From the NCBI GenBank assembly GCA_030837825.1, contig JAUQYB010000045.1, forward strand, positions 1 through 64,000: a stretch of 64,000 nucleotides of DNA, written 5' to 3'. Made by a program: the position numbers and the translations under genes. Position 1 is the first letter of the stretch. Every line of letters begins with the position of its first letter. The notes beneath the pieces were generated by a model. That model saw only the letters and a list, made by a program, of their open reading frames with translations, was not told where the DNA came from and did no database searches. Below are positions 55,324-63,499 of this stretch, in pieces. Source of the stretch: Albidovulum sp. (lineage in GTDB: Bacteria; Pseudomonadota; Alphaproteobacteria; Rhodobacterales; Rhodobacteraceae).

Positions 55324-56018
55324 TCGGCCGCGGCGATGGTCAGGTCGACCGCGGCCAGCCCGTCGATCTCTCCGTGCAGCCGGTCGCCGGGGGTCACCGG
55401 GCCCACGCCTGCCGGCGTGCCGGTGTAGATCAGGTCGCCGGGGGCGAGGTGATAGAGCGTCGAGAGATGGGCGATGATCTCGGGAACCGACCAGACCATC
55501 TCGGACAGGTGCGACCGCTGCACCGGCTCGCCGTTGAGGGTGAGCGTGATCGCCTGCGGCCCCGGAAGGCCGAAGTCGGCGGCGCGGGTGAGCGGGCCGA
55601 GCACGGCGGCATTCTCGAAATCCTTGCCGGTGTCCCAGGGGCGGCGCTTGTCCTTCGCCACGCCCTGCAGGTCGCGCCGGGTCATGTCGAGCCCGGCCGC
55701 GTAGCCGAAGACGAGGTCCATCGCGCGGGCCTCGGGCACCCGGAATCCCTCTGCCCCAAGCGCCACGACGAATTCCATCTCGTGGTGGAAATCCTTCGTG
55801 CCCGGCGGATAGGGAACGGTCGCGCCCGACAGCACCAGATGCGCGGGCGACTTGGTGAAGTAGAAGGGCGCCTCGCGGTCCACCTCGCCCCCCATCTCCT
55901 TCGCATGGTCGGCATAGTTGCGCCCGACGCAGAAGATTCGGATCACCGGGTAGAAGCCGGCGCCGTCGCGCAGCGGCACGAGAACCGGGGCGGGCGGGGG
56001 GAAGAGGATGTCGGTCAT
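55320..56018 (-). CDS. Fumarylacetoacetate hydrolase family protein
   Basis: A 232-residue FAH-fold hydrolase or isomerase. Metal-binding and fold motifs are CVGRNYADHAKEMG, HHEMEFVVALG, VFGYAAGLDMTRRDLQ, the GKDFENAAVLGPLT loop, LSTLYHLAPGDLIYTGTPAG. Size and the NYADHAKE start fit the fumarylpyruvate/acylpyruvate hydrolase branch. ATG 56018 overlaps the ALDH16 stop by 4 bases (ATGA). It is third in the deoC-ALDH16-FAH-membrane protein operon; its substrate is unknown. Confidence 0.9.
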   Translation of the reverse strand: MTDILFPPPAPVLVPLRDGAGFYPVIRIFCVGRNYADHAKEMGGEVDREAPFYFTKSPAHLVLSGATVPYPPGTKDFHHEMEFVVALGAEGFRVPEARAMDLVFGYAAGLDMTRRDLQGVAKDKRRPWDTGKDFENAAVLGPLTRAADFGLPGPQAITLTLNGEPVQRSHLSEMVWSVPEIIAHLSTLYHLAPGDLIYTGTPAGVGPVTPGDRLHGEIDGLAAVDLTIAAAE

Positions 56019-58372
56019 TCGCCGTAGGGAACCCAGATGTTTTTCACCTGCGTCGCGCGTAGCAGGAATTCGCGGCCCTGACCATCGGCCGCGCGCCAGT
56101 CGCGGTTGGCGAAGGTCCAGGTGGCCTTGAGGTTGCCGGCGCTTTCGCCTTCGACCATCGCGCGGCCCTCGGGCCCGCCGCAATACCAGATCGCCGCCAC
56201 GTCGTCGTGCTGCGCGAGCACCTTGGCCAGTTCGTCCTTCGCGCCGGTGACGATGTTCACCACCCCGCCCGGCAGGTCGGAGGTGTCGAAGACCTGGTAG
56301 AGGTCGGTCGCGGCGAGCGGCATCGAGGGCGCGGGGACCGCCACCACCCGGTTGCCCATCGCGATGGCGGGAAGGATCAGGCTGAGGAAGCCCAGAAGCG
56401 GCGCGTCGTCCGGGCAGGCCACGCCCATCACCCCGAAGGCTTCGGGCATGGCGAGCGTCACATGCGCCGATTTCGTCGAATGCACCGCGCCGTCGAACTT
56501 GTCGGCCTGCGCGGCGTACCAGAAGGCCCGGCGGATCGCCGCGGCGACTTCGCCCTCCGGCTTCGGGACGCCCGCCGATCTGAGCCGCGCGGTGAACTCC
56601 GCCTCCCGCGCCGAGAGGTTCTCGGCCAGGTAATAGAGCACCTGCGCCCGGTTGTGGCCGGTGGCCTTGCCCCAGCCCTTCGCCGCATGCGCCGCCTCGA
56701 CCGCGTTTCGGATGTCCTTGCGGTTGCCGAGGCCGGCGAGGCCGATCTCGTGCCCTTTCGCCACGACCGCCCAGGAATAGCCCGAGTCGGGCCGTTTCTG
56801 CGCGCCCCCGATGTAGAGCTTCGCCGTCCGGTCGAGCGGCGCGGGACCATCGGCCGGGGCGCCGGGACGGGGGGCCGCGTCGAGCCGTCCGGCCGCCGCT
56901 TCGGGTCTTGCCCTGGCAGAGGGCAAGGACAGGTATTCGCGCATCCCCTCGCGCCCGCCCTCGCGGCCGAAGCCGCTTTCGCGGTAGCCGCCGAAGCCCG
57001 CGCCGGCGTCGAAGACGTTGGTGGAATTGATCCAGACCACCCCCGCCCTGACCTTCGAGGCCATGTCGAGCGCGAGGTTGACGTTTTCCGACCAGATCGA
57101 GGCGGCAAGACCGTAGCGGCTGTTGTTGGCCAGATCCACCGCCTCTTCCGGCGTGCGGAAGGTGGTGAGCGTGGCGACGGGACCGAAAATCTCGACCTCC
57201 GACACGATGTTGGCGGGGGCGACATTGGTGAGGAAGCCGGGCGCGAAGAAGCAGCCCTTCGGGGGAAGCTGCGCCGGTGCCTGGTGGAAGACGGCGCCCT
57301 GCGCCTCTCCCTGCGCGACGAGGTCGCGGATGCGGGCAAGCTGGGTTGCATCGACGATGGCGCCGACGTCGGTGGACTTGTCGAGGGGGTCGCCGATCCT
57401 GAGCTTCGCCATCCGCGCCGCGAGCCGCTTCTGGAACGCGCCCGCCGCCGCCTCGGCCACGAGGATGCGCGACCCCGCGCAGCAGACCTGGCCCTGGTTG
57501 AACCAGATCGCGTCGACCACGCCCTCGACGGCGGCGTCGAGGTCGGCGTCGGCGAAGACGACGAAGGGCGACTTGCCGCCGAGCTCCAGCGTCAGCTTCT
57601 TGCCCGTCCCGGCGGTGGCCCTGCGGATCGCCCGGCCGACCTCGGTCGAGCCGGTGAAGGCGATCTTGTCGACCTCTGCCGCGACCAGCGCCGCGCCGGT
57701 TTCGCCGTCGCCGGTGACGATGTTGACGACCCCCTTGGGCAGGCCGATCTCGGCGCAGATCTCGGCGAAGGCGAGGGCGGAGAGCGGCGTCTGCTCGGCG
57801 GGCTTCAGCACCACGGTGTTGCCCGCGGCGAGCGCCGGGGCGACCTTCCAGGCGAGCATCAGCAGCGGGAAGTTCCACGGGATGATCTGGCCGCAGACGC
57901 CGACCGGGCCGTGACCGGGAAACTCGGTCTCCAGCAGCTCGGCCCAGCCGGCGTGGTGGTAGAAGTGCCGCGCGACGAGCGGCACGTCGATGTCGCGGCT
58001 TTCGCGGATCGGCTTGCCGTTGTCGAGCGTCTCCAGCACGGCGAGGAAGCGCTCGCGCTTCTGCACGTGCCGGGCGAGCGCGTAGAGCCATTTGGCCCGC
58101 TCGTGCCCGGCAAGGCGCGACCAGCGGGGCAGGGCGGCGCGGGCGGCCTTCACCGCCAGGGCGATGTCGGCCGCCGAGCCCTGCGCGACCTCGGCCAGCA
58201 CCTCGCCGGTGGCGGGGTTGACGGTGGCGAAGCTCTGCGCCGCCCTGGTGAAGCCGCCGTCGATGAAATGGCCGAAGCCGCCGCGCGCCTTCAGCCAGGC
58301 CGTGACCTCGCCCGCCGCCTCCGGCGCCGGGCCGTAGTCCATCGTCTCGAGGATTTCGCTCACGCTGGGCAT
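56015..58372 (-). CDS. ALDH16-type double aldehyde dehydrogenase
   Basis: A 785-residue protein with two ALDH-like parts. The first (about 35-510) is complete: IIPWNFPLL, FTGSTEVG, Glu263 in LELGGKSP and nucleophile Cys297 in GQVCCAGSR. After an Ala/Pro-rich linker (about 520-545), the second part (about 546-785) covers an ALDH N-terminal/NAD-type region (GVACPDDAPLLGFLSLILPA, GNRVVAVPA, GGVVNIVTG) but has no catalytic Cys or GQxC motif. This is the arrangement of bacterial ALDH16, in which only the first domain is active. It follows deoC, so acetaldehyde released by DeoC is a likely substrate. Confidence 0.92.
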   Translation of the reverse strand: MPSVSEILETMDYGPAPEAAGEVTAWLKARGGFGHFIDGGFTRAAQSFATVNPATGEVLAEVAQGSAADIALAVKAARAALPRWSRLAGHERAKWLYALARHVQKRERFLAVLETLDNGKPIRESRDIDVPLVARHFYHHAGWAELLETEFPGHGPVGVCGQIIPWNFPLLMLAWKVAPALAAGNTVVLKPAEQTPLSALAFAEICAEIGLPKGVVNIVTGDGETGAALVAAEVDKIAFTGSTEVGRAIRRATAGTGKKLTLELGGKSPFVVFADADLDAAVEGVVDAIWFNQGQVCCAGSRILVAEAAAGAFQKRLAARMAKLRIGDPLDKSTDVGAIVDATQLARIRDLVAQGEAQGAVFHQAPAQLPPKGCFFAPGFLTNVAPANIVSEVEIFGPVATLTTFRTPEEAVDLANNSRYGLAASIWSENVNLALDMASKVRAGVVWINSTNVFDAGAGFGGYRESGFGREGGREGMREYLSLPSARARPEAAAGRLDAAPRPGAPADGPAPLDRTAKLYIGGAQKRPDSGYSWAVVAKGHEIGLAGLGNRKDIRNAVEAAHAAKGWGKATGHNRAQVLYYLAENLSAREAEFTARLRSAGVPKPEGEVAAAIRRAFWYAAQADKFDGAVHSTKSAHVTLAMPEAFGVMGVACPDDAPLLGFLSLILPAIAMGNRVVAVPAPSMPLAATDLYQVFDTSDLPGGVVNIVTGAKDELAKVLAQHDDVAAIWYCGGPEGRAMVEGESAGNLKATWTFANRDWRAADGQGREFLLRATQVKNIWVPYGE

Positions 58373-58424
58373 TGAACCTTGCTTTCTGCCTGCCTGTCCG
58401 GGCCGAACACCCGCCCGACTACCC

Positions 58425-58470
58425 GCCCGTGCGCCAGCACGGGCAGCGCCCGACCCGCCCCCCCGGGGCG
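58425..58470 (-). terminator. Two hairpins between deoC and the ALDH16 gene
   Basis: Stem 1 is GCCCGTGC (58425-58432) with GCACGGGC (58437-58444) and a 4-base loop; stem 2 is CGCCCC (about 58457) with GGGGCG (58465-58470). They lie in the 162-base gap inside the operon and may attenuate read-through from deoC or stabilise RNA ends. Confidence 0.5.
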
Positions 58471-58534
58471 GGCGCATCTCGCCCACCCCGCGGGCCGGTT
58501 GCCGCCCGTGCCGACCCGGCGGGGCACCTTCGGA

Positions 58535-59509
58535 TCACGCCAGCGCATGGCGCGAGGACGCCGCATAGCGCCCGGTCACGTGGTGGTCGAGCTGCCGCTC
58601 GATGTCGCCAAGCATCGAGGAGGCCCCGAGCCGGAAGAGGTCGGGGCGGAGCCAGTCGTTGCCCAACTCCTCCTTCATCAGGATCTGCCAGGCGATCGCG
58701 TCCTTCGCGGTCTTCATGCCCCCCGCCGGCTTGAAGCCGACGCGAAAGCCGGTGCGATCGCCGTAGTCGCGGAGCGCGCGGACCATGACGAGGCTTACCG
58801 GCAGGGTCGCGTTCACGCCCTCCTTGCCGGTCGAGGTCTTGATGAAATCGGCGCCGGCCTGCATCGCCACCATGCTGGCCTTGTAGACGTTCCTGAGCGT
58901 CTTCAGGTCCCCCGTCGCCAGGATCGCCTTCAGATGCGCTGCACCGCAGGCCTCGCGCATCGCCGCGACCTCGTCGTGAAGTGCCGGCCAGTTCGCATCG
59001 AGCACATGGGCGCGGGTGATGACGATGTCGATCTCCTCGGCACCCTGATCCACCGCATAGCGGATCTCGGCAAGCCGCAGGTCGAGGGGCATCAGCCCCG
59101 CCGGAAAGCCGGTGGCGACCGAGGCGACCGGGATGCCGGTGCCCCGAAGCGCCTTGACCGCCGCCGCCACCATCGTCGGGTAGACGCAGACCGCCCCCGC
59201 CGTCACCCGGTCGAGCCCGAGCCCGGCCATGATATGGTCGGCCAAGGGCCGCGCCGCCTTGGCGCAGAGACGGCGCACCCGGTCTTCGGTGTCGTCGCCG
59301 GCAAGCGTGGTGAGGTCGATGCAGCGGATTGCGTTGACAAGCCAGGCCGCCTGCCATTCCTTTTTGACGCTGCGCCGGTTGGTCAGTGTCGCGGCGCGCC
59401 GCTCCGCCGCAGGCGTGTTGACCGCGACCTGCTCGAACCAGTCGGTCTGCAGCGGAACGCCCCGGTTGCGTTCAGCGTTGGAAAACCCTGTCGCTCCGGT
59501 GGTGGTCAT
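58535..59509 (-). CDS. deoC: Deoxyribose-phosphate aldolase
   Basis: A 324-residue class I aldolase splitting 2-deoxyribose 5-phosphate into acetaldehyde and glyceraldehyde 3-phosphate. The Schiff-base lysine is in DFIKTSTGK, the second lysine in VGFKPAGGMKT, and an acid pair in CIDLTTL and EEIDIVI. The C-terminal LFRLGASSMLGDIERQL is complete. An N-terminal extension of about 50 residues makes it longer than E. coli DeoC and closer to the human-type enzyme. It heads an operon with ALDH16, suggesting nucleoside use through acetaldehyde oxidation. Upstream bases suggest its own promoter. Confidence 0.95.
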   Translation of the reverse strand: MTTTGATGFSNAERNRGVPLQTDWFEQVAVNTPAAERRAATLTNRRSVKKEWQAAWLVNAIRCIDLTTLAGDDTEDRVRRLCAKAARPLADHIMAGLGLDRVTAGAVCVYPTMVAAAVKALRGTGIPVASVATGFPAGLMPLDLRLAEIRYAVDQGAEEIDIVITRAHVLDANWPALHDEVAAMREACGAAHLKAILATGDLKTLRNVYKASMVAMQAGADFIKTSTGKEGVNATLPVSLVMVRALRDYGDRTGFRVGFKPAGGMKTAKDAIAWQILMKEELGNDWLRPDLFRLGASSMLGDIERQLDHHVTGRYAASSRHALA

Positions 59510-59547
59510 CGCTCTTCCCGCTGCGGCCCCGCCCGATCATCGCAGAC

Positions 59548-59576
59548 AGGCTAGCTTTTGTCCCCGGCAACTGCAA
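59548..59576 (-). promoter_or_regulatory. Possible sigma-70 promoter of deoC
   Basis: In the gene orientation TTGCAG (59576-59571) is followed after exactly 17 bases by TAGCCT (59553-59548), about 40 bases ahead of the deoC start. Match to consensus is partial; the spacing and location are the support. Confidence 0.35.
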
Positions 59577-59718
59577 CGCGCGCACCCTTGATCGAAAGGT
59601 CAAAAACGCACCGTTTCCGGATTCGCCCCGGATTCGCCGTTGACTTGGGGCGCGAAACCGGCGGGAAACGGGGCGGGTGGGTGGCGGCAGGGTGCCGCGG
59701 TTGGGGCGTGGCCGGACG

Positions 59719-60069
59719 ATGACGGGGGCGGGAACAGGCGCACCGGGCGATCTCGACAGGGTGCAGTTCGCGATCGAGCGCCTGCTCGATGCGCCAGACG
59801 GCTGGCGGGCGCTGGTGCGCGACATGGTCGGCCGCTGGCCCGAGGCGCCGGCGGGCGCACTGATCCTTGCCATCGTCACCGCGTCGGCCGAGATCGAGGC
59901 AATGTTCGGCCCCGGCAGCCCGGCGCGCGACGGAGCCGAGCGTGGCTGGCGGCTCGCCGGTCTCCTCGGCGTCGACCTTCATGTGATGGCGACGGTCGGG
60001 ATGGCGCACGGGCGCGCCGGCGACCTGGCCGACTATTGGAGGATCGACCCCTATTTCCGCGACCTCTGA
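59719..60069 (+). CDS. Conserved-looking hypothetical protein
   Basis: A 116-residue soluble protein, start ATG 59719, divergent from deoC. Segments are DRVQFAIERLLDAPDGWRALVRDM, a Glu/Ala-rich middle (IVTASAEIEAMFGPG), and the terminal RAGDLADYWRIDPYFRDL. It is alpha-helical without signal or metal motif. The coding pattern (strong third-position GC) supports a real gene. It ends 5 bases before the convergent uraH stop. The function is not known; it lies between deoC and urate genes and might be a regulator or adaptor of either. Confidence 0.55.
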   Translation: MTGAGTGAPGDLDRVQFAIERLLDAPDGWRALVRDMVGRWPEAPAGALILAIVTASAEIEAMFGPGSPARDGAERGWRLAGLLGVDLHVMATVGMAHGRAGDLADYWRIDPYFRDL

Positions 60070-60074
60070 CCCTG

Positions 60075-60431
60075 TCAACTGCCGCGATAGGTCGAGTAGC
60101 CGTAGGGCGAAAGCAGCAAGGGCACGTGGTAATGCGCCTCGCCCTCGGCGATGCCGAAGCGGATCGGAACCTCGTCGAGGAACAGCGGCTCGGCCCCGGC
60201 CTGCCCGGTCGCCCGCAGATAGTCGCCGGCGTGGAAGACAAGCTCGTAGGTGCCGCGCACGAAGTCCCCGCGCGGCAGGAGCGGCGAGTCGGTGCGGCCG
60301 TCGGCATTGGTCACGGCCTCGGCCAGCGGCTCCCGCCCGCCCGATGACAGACGACAGAGCGTGATCCGCACCCCGTGCGCGGGACATCCCCGCGCGGTAT
60401 CGAGCACATGCGTCGTCAGATATCCCGCCAT
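60075..60431 (-). CDS. uraH: 5-hydroxyisourate hydrolase (transthyretin-like)
   Basis: A 118-residue HIUase, converting 5-hydroxyisourate to OHCU in urate breakdown. The family signatures are at both ends: [14 protein letters not shown] and the C-terminal YGYSTYRGS. The internal RPxxPxxH-type region ([10 protein letters not shown]) is also present. It is divergent from puuE-uraD, with 143 bases between starts, so both may answer to the same regulator. Confidence 0.95.
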   Translation of the reverse strand: MAGYLTTHVLDTARGCPAHGVRITLCRLSSGGREPLAEAVTNADGRTDSPLLPRGDFVRGTYELVFHAGDYLRATGQAGAEPLFLDEVPIRFGIAEGEAHYHVPLLLSPYGYSTYRGS

Positions 60432-60448
60432 GCCGGCTCCTTTTCCTT

Positions 60449-60525
60449 GCCGCATCATCGGCTGCGGCGGCGCCAATAGCGATCCGGCGATTTCGCGCCA
60501 GGACTTTCACCTTTTTCCGTATAAT
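60449..60525. promoter_or_regulatory. Regulatory region between uraH and puuE-uraD
   Basis: A dyad GCCGCA (60449-60454)/TGCGGC (60463-60468) lies 18 bases upstream of the uraH start. A consensus -10 box TATAAT sits at 60520-60525 reading toward puuE, about 50 bases ahead of its start; no clear -35 element is visible at 17 bases. An activator-dependent urate-responsive promoter is possible. Confidence 0.4.
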
Positions 60526-60574
60526 CATCGCCGCTGGCGCCGTCTAATCTTTCGCCACCACGATGCAGGTGACC

Positions 60575-61990
60575 ATGAACCGCTATCCCCGCGACATGTC
60601 CGGCCACGGCCCGACCCCGCCCGACGCGAACTGGCCCGGCCGGGCGAGGATCGCCGTCTCGATGGTGCTGAACTACGAGGAGGGCGGCGAGAACTCGATC
60701 CTCCACGGCGACGCGGCCTCCGAGGCGTTCCTGTCGGACATCGCCGGCGCGCAACCCTGGCCGGGGCAGCGCCACTGGAACATGGAATCGATCTACGACT
60801 ACGGCGCGCGGGCCGGGTTCTGGCGGCTCCATCGGCTCTTCACCGGCATGGCCATCCCGGTGACGATCTACGGCGTCGCCACCGCGCTGGCGCGCTCGCC
60901 CGAACAGGTGGCGGCGATGCAGGCGGCGGGGTGGGAGATCGCCTCGCACGGGCTGAAATGGGTCGAGCACCGCGACATGCCCGAAGACGAGGAGCGCCGC
61001 CAGATCGCCGAGGCGATCCGGCTCCATACCGCGGTCACCGGCGCCCGCCCGACCGGCTGGTACACCGGCCGCTGTTCGGTGAACACCGTGCGGCTGACCG
61101 CCGAGGCGGGGTTCGACTGGATCTCCGACACCTACGACGACGACCTGCCCTACTGGATCGAGGCGGGGGACCGCGACCAGCTCGTCATCCCCTACACGCT
61201 CGAAGCCAACGACATGCGCTTTGCGACGGCCCCGGGCTACATCACCGGCGAGCAGTTCTTCACCTATCTGAAGGATGCCTTCGACGTGCTCTATGCCGAG
61301 GGACAGTCGGGGGCGGCCAAGATGATGTCGGTCGGGCTCCACTGCCGGCTGATCGGGCGGCCGGGCAAGATGGCCGGGCTGAAGCGCTTCCTCGACTATG
61401 CGCGGGGCCACGAAGGCGTCTGGTTCCCGCGCCGCATCGATATCGCCCGGCACTGGGCGGCGACCCATCCGCCGCGCCGCCACGACCGGCCGAGCCGGAT
61501 GGGCAAGGCGGAATTCACCGCCCGTTTCGGCGCCGTCTACGAACATTCCCCCTGGGTCGCCGAGCGCGCCTGGGCGCTGGAGCTTGGCCCCGCGCATGAT
61601 ACCGCGACGGGTCTTGCCAGCGCACTTGCCCGCGCCTTCCGCTCCGCCTCGCGGGCCGAACGGCTGGGCGTGCTCACCGCCCATCCCGACCTCGCCGGCA
61701 AGCTCGCCCAGGCGCGGCGGCTCACCGCCGACTCGACGGCCGAACAGGCCTCGGCCGGGCTCGACGCCCTGACCGACGGCGAACGCACCGAGTTTGGCGA
61801 ACTCAACAACGCCTATGTCGCGCGCCACGGCTTTCCCTTCATCATCGCCGTGCGCGACCACACGAAGGCCGCGATCCTCGACGCCTTCCGCCGCCGCCTC
61901 GAACAGGACAACGAGACCGAATTCCAGGAGGCCTGTGCCCAGGTCGAACGGATCGCCGCCCTGCGCCTCAACGACATGCTGCCCCGATGA
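60575..61990 (+). CDS. Allantoinase PuuE fused to OHCU decarboxylase UraD
   Basis: A 471-residue bifunctional protein. Residues 1-310 are the cofactor-free allantoinase of the polysaccharide-deacetylase fold (LNYEEGGENSILHGD, WNMESIYDYGARAGFWR, GWEIASHGLKWVEH, LEANDMRF, GLHCRLIGRPGK). Residues about 315-471 are UraD: YEHSPWVAERAW, TAHPDLAGKLA with the catalytic His370, LNNAYVARHGFPFIIAVRDH. One chain thus does OHCU to (S)-allantoin to allantoate. ATG 60575 (AGGTG in front) is preferred over ATG 60563. It is followed by an ATGA-type junction with the aminohydrolase gene. Confidence 0.94.
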   Translation: MNRYPRDMSGHGPTPPDANWPGRARIAVSMVLNYEEGGENSILHGDAASEAFLSDIAGAQPWPGQRHWNMESIYDYGARAGFWRLHRLFTGMAIPVTIYGVATALARSPEQVAAMQAAGWEIASHGLKWVEHRDMPEDEERRQIAEAIRLHTAVTGARPTGWYTGRCSVNTVRLTAEAGFDWISDTYDDDLPYWIEAGDRDQLVIPYTLEANDMRFATAPGYITGEQFFTYLKDAFDVLYAEGQSGAAKMMSVGLHCRLIGRPGKMAGLKRFLDYARGHEGVWFPRRIDIARHWAATHPPRRHDRPSRMGKAEFTARFGAVYEHSPWVAERAWALELGPAHDTATGLASALARAFRSASRAERLGVLTAHPDLAGKLAQARRLTADSTAEQASAGLDALTDGERTEFGELNNAYVARHGFPFIIAVRDHTKAAILDAFRRRLEQDNETEFQEACAQVERIAALRLNDMLPR

Positions 61991-62001
61991 AGGATGCCGA
62001 G

Positions 62002-62850
62002 ATGACCAAGGCCCCGAACCACTATTTCACGCCCGAGGGCGGCCTGCCGCCGCAGACCGCGCTGATGACCGGCCGCGCCGTCTTCACCGAGGCCTATTGC
62101 GTGATCCCGCGGGGCTGCTTTTCCGACATCGTGACGAGCTTCCTGCCGGGCTGGGCGAACACGCGGATGTGGCTGATCGCGCGGCCGATGTCGGGGTTTT
62201 CCGAAACCTTCAGCCAGTATGTGATGGAGGTCGGCCCCGGCGGCGGCTCCGACGCGCCGGAGCCCGATCCGGGCACGGAGGGCGTGATCTTCGTGACCGG
62301 GGGCGAGCTCTGGCTGTCGCTCGACGGCAAGGAACACGATCTCGGCGCCGGCGGCTACGCCTATCTCCCGCCCGGCTGCGCCTGGCGCGTGCACAACGGC
62401 ACCGACCATCCGGCGCGCTTCCACTGGGTGCGCAAGCTCTACGAACCCGCGCCGGGGATCGAGACGCCCGCGGCCTTCGTCACCTCCGACCAGGATCTGG
62501 CGCCGGTGGCGATGCCCGACACCGGCGGGCGCTGGGCGACGACCCGCTTTGTCGAGCCCGACGACCTTCGCCACGACATGCATGTCAACATCGTCACCTT
62601 CCAGCCGGGCGGCGTGATCCCGTTCGAGGAGACCCATGTGATGGAACACGGGCTCTACGTCCTCGAAGGCAAGGCGGTCTACAAGCTCAACCGCGACTGG
62701 GTCGAGGTCGAGGCCGGCGATTTCATGTGGCTCAGGGCCTATTGCCCGCAGGCCTGCTACGCCGCCGGCCCCGGCCGCTTCCGCTATCTTCTCTACAAGG
62801 ACGTGAACCGCCATGCGAAACTCAGGGGTCCGGGCGCCTTCGGTCGCTAG
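62002..62850 (+). CDS. (S)-ureidoglycine aminohydrolase, bicupin
   Basis: A 282-residue protein with two cupin domains. It resembles UGHY/YlbA: YFTPEGGLPPQTALMTGRAVF, PRGCFSDIVTSFLPGWANT, GVIFVTGGELWLSL in the N-cupin and FQPGGVIPFEETHVMEHGLYV with metal-binding Glu/His in the C-cupin. The enzyme converts ureidoglycine to ureidoglycolate and ammonia. The chosen start has AAGGA 7 bases upstream (61990-61994); ATG 61987, overlapping the previous stop (ATGA), is the alternative. Related proteins are often annotated as bifunctional allantoicase/aminohydrolase; allantoicase activity is not evident here. Confidence 0.93.
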   Translation: MTKAPNHYFTPEGGLPPQTALMTGRAVFTEAYCVIPRGCFSDIVTSFLPGWANTRMWLIARPMSGFSETFSQYVMEVGPGGGSDAPEPDPGTEGVIFVTGGELWLSLDGKEHDLGAGGYAYLPPGCAWRVHNGTDHPARFHWVRKLYEPAPGIETPAAFVTSDQDLAPVAMPDTGGRWATTRFVEPDDLRHDMHVNIVTFQPGGVIPFEETHVMEHGLYVLEGKAVYKLNRDWVEVEAGDFMWLRAYCPQACYAAGPGRFRYLLYKDVNRHAKLRGPGAFGR

Positions 62851-62852
62851 GG

Positions 62853-62900
62853 CTTCTTCGTTGCGCAAATACCCCGGGGGTCCGGGGGCAGCGCCCCCGG
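62853..62900 (+). repeat. Dispersed intergenic palindromic element, copy 4
   Basis: Reads CTTCTTCGTTGCGCAAATAC, then GGGGTCCGGGGG and CAGCG followed by CCCCCGG. It differs from the other copies in two bases of the 5' block (GCGC for GCCG). It lies just past the aminohydrolase stop and ahead of the ureidoglycolate lyase start. Confidence 0.8.
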
Positions 62901-62917
62901 CCGCGGAAAGGAACCAG

Positions 62918-63415
62918 ATGGACAGGACGATCCGGACCGAGCCGCTGACCGCCGCCGCCTTCGCCCGCTTCGGCGACGTGCTGGAGGCGGCGGGCGCGCC
63001 GGACCGGATCATCAACGAGGGTCTCTGCGGCCGCTTCCACGACCGCGCCCGGCTCGATTTCGGCACCGGCCGCGCCGGCATCTCGGTCTTCGACGCCACG
63101 CCCCGCGCGCTCCCTTACGACTTCACCCTGATCGAGCGCCACCCGGTGGGGTCGCAGGCCTTCCTGCCGATGACGGCCGCGCCCTTCCTCGTCATCGTCG
63201 CCCCGGACGAGAGCGAACGGCCCGGCCGGCCGCGCGCCTTCCTCACCACCGGCACACAGGGGATCAACCTCTGCCGCGGCACCTGGCACGGGGTTCTGAC
63301 GCCGCTCGCCGCGCCCGGCCTCTTCGCCGTCGTCGACCGCATCGGCGAGGGCGCCAACCTCGAGGAATACCGCTACGATGTGCCCTGGCGCGTGGTGCGG
63401 GACGACCCGGCCTGA
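62918..63415 (+). CDS. allA: Ureidoglycolate lyase
   Basis: A 165-residue lyase splitting ureidoglycolate into glyoxylate and urea, the last step of purine ring breakdown. The family pattern is FARFGDVLEAAGAPDRIINEG, VSVFDATPR-like ISVFDATPRALPYDF, IERHPVGSQAFLPM, TGTQGINLCRGTWHG, and the C-terminal DRIGEGANLEEYRYD. ATG 62918 follows GGAAAGGA. A longer frame starting at 62813 overlaps the preceding gene and repeat element and is rejected. Confidence 0.95.
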   Translation: MDRTIRTEPLTAAAFARFGDVLEAAGAPDRIINEGLCGRFHDRARLDFGTGRAGISVFDATPRALPYDFTLIERHPVGSQAFLPMTAAPFLVIVAPDESERPGRPRAFLTTGTQGINLCRGTWHGVLTPLAAPGLFAVVDRIGEGANLEEYRYDVPWRVVRDDPA

Positions 63416-63499
63416 CGCCGGACGACCTGACCGGACCGCGACCCACGGGGCGGCGCGGGAACGGCACGAACAAGAGCGCCCCGAGGGAAAGGACAGCCT

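Noticed and set aside
52465-55428. 987-aa plus-strand frame
   Set aside because: Antisense to the Liv binding protein and polytopic membrane protein genes, both of which have clear family motifs.
56207-58375. 722-aa plus-strand frame
   Set aside because: Antisense to the ALDH16 gene.
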